DNA from: Flammeovirga aprica JL-4
GTDB lineage: Bacteria; Bacteroidota; Bacteroidia; Cytophagales; Flammeovirgaceae
Reading direction: 5' to 3'
DNA length: 64,000 bases
Assembly (NCBI RefSeq): GCF_012844305.1
Contig: NZ_JABANE010000033.1
Location: forward strand, 16,120-80,119
The position numbers were made by a program, and so were the translations under genes. Below the pieces are notes generated by a model that saw only the letters and a program-made list of their open reading frames with translations, was not told the DNA's origin and searched no databases. Shown one piece after another: positions 60,275 through 64,000 of this stretch (positions within the stretch are counted from its first letter, which is position 1; each line of letters starts with the position of its first letter).

Positions 60275-61081
60275 ATGAAAGAAATTAAATTAATAACACA
60301 TACTGTGATTACGGGTGCAAGTCAAGGGCTGGGGAAAGCTTTGGCGTTTGAATGTGCTGAGAGAGGGAGAAACCTTATCTTAATTTCGCTTCCGAATGAA
60401 GGAATTCAAGAATTCAGAAAATACTTGATCGAAATGTATGCTATAGATGTTTGCTGTTATGAAATTGACTTGAGTAAGGAAACGGAACTGCATGAACTCA
60501 TTTCAACCATCACGCATTTGTACCGTGTTGATATGCTGATTAATAATGCAGGAATTGGAGGTACAAAACGATTTCAAGAAGCTTCTGAAAATTATATTGA
60601 CAGCATTTTATCCTTAAATATCAGAGCATTGGTTTTACTGACTAGAGGACTTTTGCCTTTACTAAAAAAACACTCCAAGGCGTATGTTCTTAACATCTCA
60701 AGCATGGCTTCTTTTGGGGCGATGCCTTTCAAAACCGTCTACCCTGCCTCCAAAGCGTTTGTGCGTTCTTTTTCCGTTGGCCTTGCTACAGAACTAGAAG
60801 ACACCAACATTCAAGTAAGCGTGGCCTACCCCGGTGGAATGCCCACCAACAAAGAGGTTTCTGAGCGTATCAGCAACCACAATGAACTGGTCAAACAAAC
60901 CATTTTGACCGCTGAAGAAGTGGCTGAAATCTGCATGAAAGAACTTTTGGAAGGGAAAACCGAAATTATCCCAGGTATGGCAGGTAAAATAAGCCGTCTG
61001 TTTTTTAGAGTATGCCCGGATGCAATCCGCTTGAGAATTTTCAGAAAAAATGTATTAAAAGAAATGATGAGCTATGCGTAA
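60275..61081 (+). CDS. Short-chain dehydrogenase/reductase
   Basis: 268 aa. NAD(P)-binding GASQGLG (14-20), NNAG, and catalytic SerxTyrxxxLys with ISSMAS and YPASKAF: a classical SDR with all active residues. The C-terminal helix FFRVCPDAIRLRIFRKNVLKEMM is amphipathic. The next gene, an extended SDR, overlaps it by 8 bp, so the two probably act in one pathway, perhaps lipid or polyketide reduction; substrate unknown. Confidence 0.88.
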   Translation: MKEIKLITHTVITGASQGLGKALAFECAERGRNLILISLPNEGIQEFRKYLIEMYAIDVCCYEIDLSKETELHELISTITHLYRVDMLINNAGIGGTKRFQEASENYIDSILSLNIRALVLLTRGLLPLLKKHSKAYVLNISSMASFGAMPFKTVYPASKAFVRSFSVGLATELEDTNIQVSVAYPGGMPTNKEVSERISNHNELVKQTILTAEEVAEICMKELLEGKTEIIPGMAGKISRLFFRVCPDAIRLRIFRKNVLKEMMSYA

Positions 61082-62066
61082 GGAAAGAGTTTTAGTAACA
61101 GGAGCAAATGGACTTTTAGGAGCCAATATTGTCAAGTATTTATTGGATAGTGACAACTACCACCCAGTAGCAATGATCCGTTCATCATGTAACCGTTTGT
61201 CTTTAGAAGGGTTGAATTGTGAAATTTTTGAAGGGGAAATCACTAATAATAGTGACCTTGAAAAGGTAATCAAAACATGTGATTACGTGATTCATAGTGC
61301 CGCACTGACCAAACAAAACATCAATGACTTCTCCCCTTATCAGAAAATAAATATTGATGTCACTGTAGCAATTGCATCATTATGCTTAAAGCATAAAATC
61401 AAACGTTTAGTTTTTGTCAGCACTGCCAACTGTTTTACCAACGGCACCTTAGAGAAGCCCGGTCATGAAAACACTTCTTTTATGGATTGGCTTAAGGCTG
61501 TCCCTTATGCCTACAGCAAATACTTGGCACAGCAAGAAATAATAAACCGTGTTCAAAATGACAACTTAGACGCTGTTATCGTGGCACCTACTTTTATGCT
61601 TGGCGAAAGAGATGCAGGCCCTTCTAGCGGAGTGTTATTATTGTATGGTTCAAAACACAAAATCACTTTTTACCCTCCTGGAGGAAAAAGCTTTGTAGCC
61701 GTGAAAGAGGTAGCTAAAGCCATTATTCAAAGTTTGACAAAAGGAAAAAAAGGAAGTTGCTATTTACTTTCAGGAGAGAATCTCACTTACCGTACATTCT
61801 TCGAATTGGTCCATCAAAGTACTCAAAAAAAGGGGCTATTAATACCAATTCCTAAGCTTCTTTTCTCCCTTCTTGGAATCCTTGCCTTTGGTATTAAAAA
61901 AATATTCGGTATTCAAGTCCCATTCCATTCTTCCAACTTAAGATTATTGACACTGGATAATTACTTTTCAAATCAAAAAGCGATGTTGGAACTGGGGATG
62001 CAGAAAACGGATGTTGGGGAGAGTATTGAAGAAGCTTTGGTTTGGTATGGGAGGAATGGGTATTGA
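61074..62066 (+). CDS. Extended SDR, NAD(P)-dependent epimerase/reductase
   Basis: 330 aa. GANGLLG (10-16) nucleotide-binding motif, and YAYSK catalytic YxxxK. VIHSAALTKQN and VAPTFMLGERDAGPSSG resemble dihydroflavonol-4-reductase and 3-beta-HSD-like enzymes. A hydrophobic stretch (LLFSLLGILAFGIKKIFGI) suggests membrane association as in 3-beta-HSD relatives. Overlaps the upstream SDR gene by 8 bp, indicating an operon. Confidence 0.85.
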   Translation: MRKERVLVTGANGLLGANIVKYLLDSDNYHPVAMIRSSCNRLSLEGLNCEIFEGEITNNSDLEKVIKTCDYVIHSAALTKQNINDFSPYQKINIDVTVAIASLCLKHKIKRLVFVSTANCFTNGTLEKPGHENTSFMDWLKAVPYAYSKYLAQQEIINRVQNDNLDAVIVAPTFMLGERDAGPSSGVLLLYGSKHKITFYPPGGKSFVAVKEVAKAIIQSLTKGKKGSCYLLSGENLTYRTFFELVHQSTQKKGLLIPIPKLLFSLLGILAFGIKKIFGIQVPFHSSNLRLLTLDNYFSNQKAMLELGMQKTDVGESIEEALVWYGRNGY

Positions 62067-62128
62067 GGTATTGATGGTTATAACTTATTTATGATAATAC
62101 TTAAACTACTGTATGGTAAGATCAACCT

Positions 62129-62599
62129 TTATTTATCATCAATTATTAAAACATTTAATATTTCACTATAGTCACCTTCTTTTAAACATTGAGACATATC
62201 AAAACCATAATTCACAATATTATATTCAACCAAACTTATCTCATATTCAATAAATTTATATATACCTTGCTTGTTTCTTAACTTCTTATTTTTAGGTTTA
62301 ATAGTATAAATAATTTGACCTTTTCTTTTCCTCCTATTTGTCAATTTATCATTTCTTCTATGATGGTTTATATCGAAATATTTCTTATTATCAATCGTTT
62401 TACTTGACTTTTTTTCAGTAATATAAGCTACATATTTACCTCCTTCTTTTCGGAAAACCAATATTGGTTTTCTTAGCGTAACAACTCCCACTTCTTTCAT
62501 ATCAATATCCTCAATATCATAAAGCTGAGCGTAGGTATAATTTGAAAAAAACATGATAATTAAAATAAACCTCATTCTACTTTTGTTTCTTTTGTTCAA
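62129..62599 (-). CDS. Secreted protein of unknown function
   Basis: 156 aa with a signal peptide (basic MNKRNKSR start, hydrophobic FILIIMFFSNYTYA). The mature part is strand-rich and basic (KYVAYITEKKSSKT, FDINHHRRNDKLTNRRKRKGQIIYTIK). No family recognised. Convergent with the SDR operon. Confidence 0.5.
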   Translation of the reverse strand: MNKRNKSRMRFILIIMFFSNYTYAQLYDIEDIDMKEVGVVTLRKPILVFRKEGGKYVAYITEKKSSKTIDNKKYFDINHHRRNDKLTNRRKRKGQIIYTIKPKNKKLRNKQGIYKFIEYEISLVEYNIVNYGFDMSQCLKEGDYSEILNVLIIDDK

Positions 62600-62717
62600 T
62601 CTATGGCAATACTAATTCTTTTGAAAAAAGTAATTTCCCTAAATGTTACTCAATGTAATAAAAACTACCTAATCTAACTTTGTAATATCCAATTCTGGGT
62701 GCGGAGTGAATGAATTT

Positions 62718-63170
62718 TCAATTCTTATTAATTAATATAAATTTTTGAATAGTATTGACTACTTCATCATCTTCATTATACATAATATGAGTATTCCAAG
62801 ATGAATTTGATATCATAATAATTCCATATCTTTCTGAAAAAACTACTTTGACATTTCTGTCAATATTTTCAATTTTATCTGTTTTGAAAATTAAAATCTT
62901 CTCAGTAGAGTTATCTAAAAGCAAATTGATATCTTCTTCTAATACATATTTATTAATTTCATCTAAACTTTGAATTAACAGATAATTGCTATTATATGTT
63001 ACAGTTAAAGTATCACTTTTATAATAGTATTTATAAATACCATTCTCTTTCATAAAGAGACATTTCTTCTCAATTTTAAATATTTCATTTGATTTGCTTA
63101 TGTACTCTGTAACAACAATTTCATTTTCAATATTCAACAATAGAAATATTAAAACAAACAGATTTTTCAT
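62718..63170 (-). CDS. Secreted protein of unknown function
   Basis: 150 aa. An N-terminal hydrophobic segment (LFVLIFLLLNIENEIVV) looks like an uncleaved signal or short leader. The rest is strand-rich (YKYYYKSDTLTVTYNSNYLLIQSLDEINKYVL...NVKVVFSERYGIIMIS). AT-rich codons. It resembles small Bacteroidota secreted proteins of no known role, and lies in tandem with the unknown gene at 62129. Confidence 0.45.
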   Translation of the reverse strand: MKNLFVLIFLLLNIENEIVVTEYISKSNEIFKIEKKCLFMKENGIYKYYYKSDTLTVTYNSNYLLIQSLDEINKYVLEEDINLLLDNSTEKILIFKTDKIENIDRNVKVVFSERYGIIMISNSSWNTHIMYNEDDEVVNTIQKFILINKN

Positions 63171-64000
63171 ACTCTAATTCTTAAAACTATTTACGTTATC
63201 AATTAGGTCGCCACTCTAAATAGCTCCTTATGCTTTTATTAATTTTACTTTCTTTCATATTAATATGTTGCTGATGAGAAGGTTTCCAAATTACTAATAG
63301 TAAGTAAAAAATGGGCGCAGGTGCTCACCTTATAATGTGACACTCTTCACCCTTAGTAGGTACATCTCTTTCCCTTTTACATGTCGTGATCGCTTCCCTT
63401 ATAAGGGTGAACACCTCAACCTTAGGAGGTGATAATCTCTACCGGAAAGAAATTCGTAAAATTCCTTAATAACTTTCTACATTAAGAGTAGATAAAGGTC
63501 AATATTGAATGTGTAGTTTTCAAAAATTGACCTTTATGTTTTACCTATTCTTCTTTTTAATTTGATGTTATAAGTTGGTAACTTATTCAATCGCCAAGTT
63601 AAGAGTGATGCTAACGCGTAACACTCGGAACAGTGTGTGAGTGACATTAGTCGTTAACATTCAAAACAGTGGAGATACACTAGGTCTACCTAAAAAACAC
63701 TCTTTATTTTAGTATATATTGTTAACCAGTTTTTTACATTAATTATAAGAAAAAAAGTAATTATCAAACATATTGATAACAATAACTTGAAATAATATAT
63801 ATAGTTACCCCACTAGTTCGGACTGTCTAAGTGGAAAAGATAATTATCTTTTTTTGAGAGATTCAGCTTCAAACCTTTTTAAAAACCCATTTTATGATTT
63901 GTCAAGGCTGGTCTGTGTTGCGCCTGCGGCAGACCATTCATCTTGGCCTTTACAACTCATAGAATGTGGTTTTTCTTTTGGTTTTGAGCTTGTGTCTCGG
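63171..64000. other. Gene-free region with degenerate direct repeats
   Basis: No convincing ORF in 830 bp. Two unit pairs: (a) about 48-bp units starting CCTTATAA at 63328 and 63397 (69-bp period), both continuing to CCTTAG.AGGT...ATCTCT; (b) units ending GTAACACTCGGAACAGTG and GTTAACATTCAAAACAGTG (63,610-63,680). From 63,893 the GC content rises, with a hairpin GGTCTG...CAGACC (63,912-63,937). A minus-strand frame open to the window edge (ending at the TAA near 63,899, last residues ATQTSLDKS) might be the C-terminus of another gene. Confidence 0.4.

Noticed and set aside
63600..63690. Possible integron attC-like or CRISPR-like repeats
   Set aside because: Only two degenerate units, no integrase or cas genes, and no conserved core sites or regular spacers.
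1..64000. tRNA, rRNA or riboswitch genes
   Set aside because: None recognised by eye; the prophage integrates by transposition, so no tRNA attachment site is expected.

Overview
The window reads as a marine, polysaccharide-degrading Bacteroidota chromosome, probably a Flammeovirga-like Cytophagales (inference). The signs are low GC, type IX secretion (T9SS) C-terminal sorting domains, a formylglycine-type sulfatase, a sialate O-acetylesterase, BspA-type leucine-rich repeats, and Bacteroidota-style promoters instead of strong Shine-Dalgarno sites.

Left flank (1-12684), almost all on the minus strand: a partial lipoprotein and a Cys-rich membrane protein (possible copper theme); an ECF-like sigma factor without region 4 and a membrane partner; rlmF and a small follower; Mn-dependent pyrophosphatase ppaC; a secreted sulfatase; and the 3' part of a giant multidomain beta-helix T9SS protein.

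Centre (12685-48927): a complete 36.2-kb Mu-like transposable prophage. It split the giant T9SS gene. The 5' part (signal peptide plus carbohydrate-binding-like module) lies at 48926-49429 and the rest at 7680-12683. Both junctions carry the same 5 bp (AATCG on +), and joining them restores one frame of 1833 codons. From left end (48.9 kb) to right end (12.7 kb) the phage has: a T9SS-sorted cargo gene; an S24 repressor with an operator region; a ribbon-helix-helix regulator, MuA-like transposase and MuB-like ATPase; an early block with Gam and a gp16-like protein; a cargo island (HNH protein, Panacea-DUF488 fusion with a partner gene, acidic 71-aa protein); packaging and head genes on the plus strand (small and large terminase, gp36-like, portal, MuF protein with a C-terminal nuclease-like domain, gpG-like, tail terminator); and, divergent on the minus strand, ClpP-type protease/scaffold, capsid, sheath, tube, tail chaperone with a programmed -1 frameshift, tape measure, baseplate, lysis candidates, an adenine methylase and tail fibres, ending at a strong terminator.

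Right flank (48928-64000): a SUKH-like immunity candidate after a toxin-like gene remnant, a decayed TlpA-like gene, a CPBP protease, a BspA-type LRR protein, an alpha/beta hydrolase, a sialate O-acetylesterase, a decayed sulfatase, two SDR enzymes that overlap, and secreted unknowns. Long imperfect palindromes (MITE-like) recur in host intergenic regions: a ~175-186-bp family (two copies), a family with the core GTTGCAATGCAAC (two copies), and shorter ones. I saw no rRNA, tRNA or CRISPR array.

All family assignments come from reading motifs and gene order; no database search was run.
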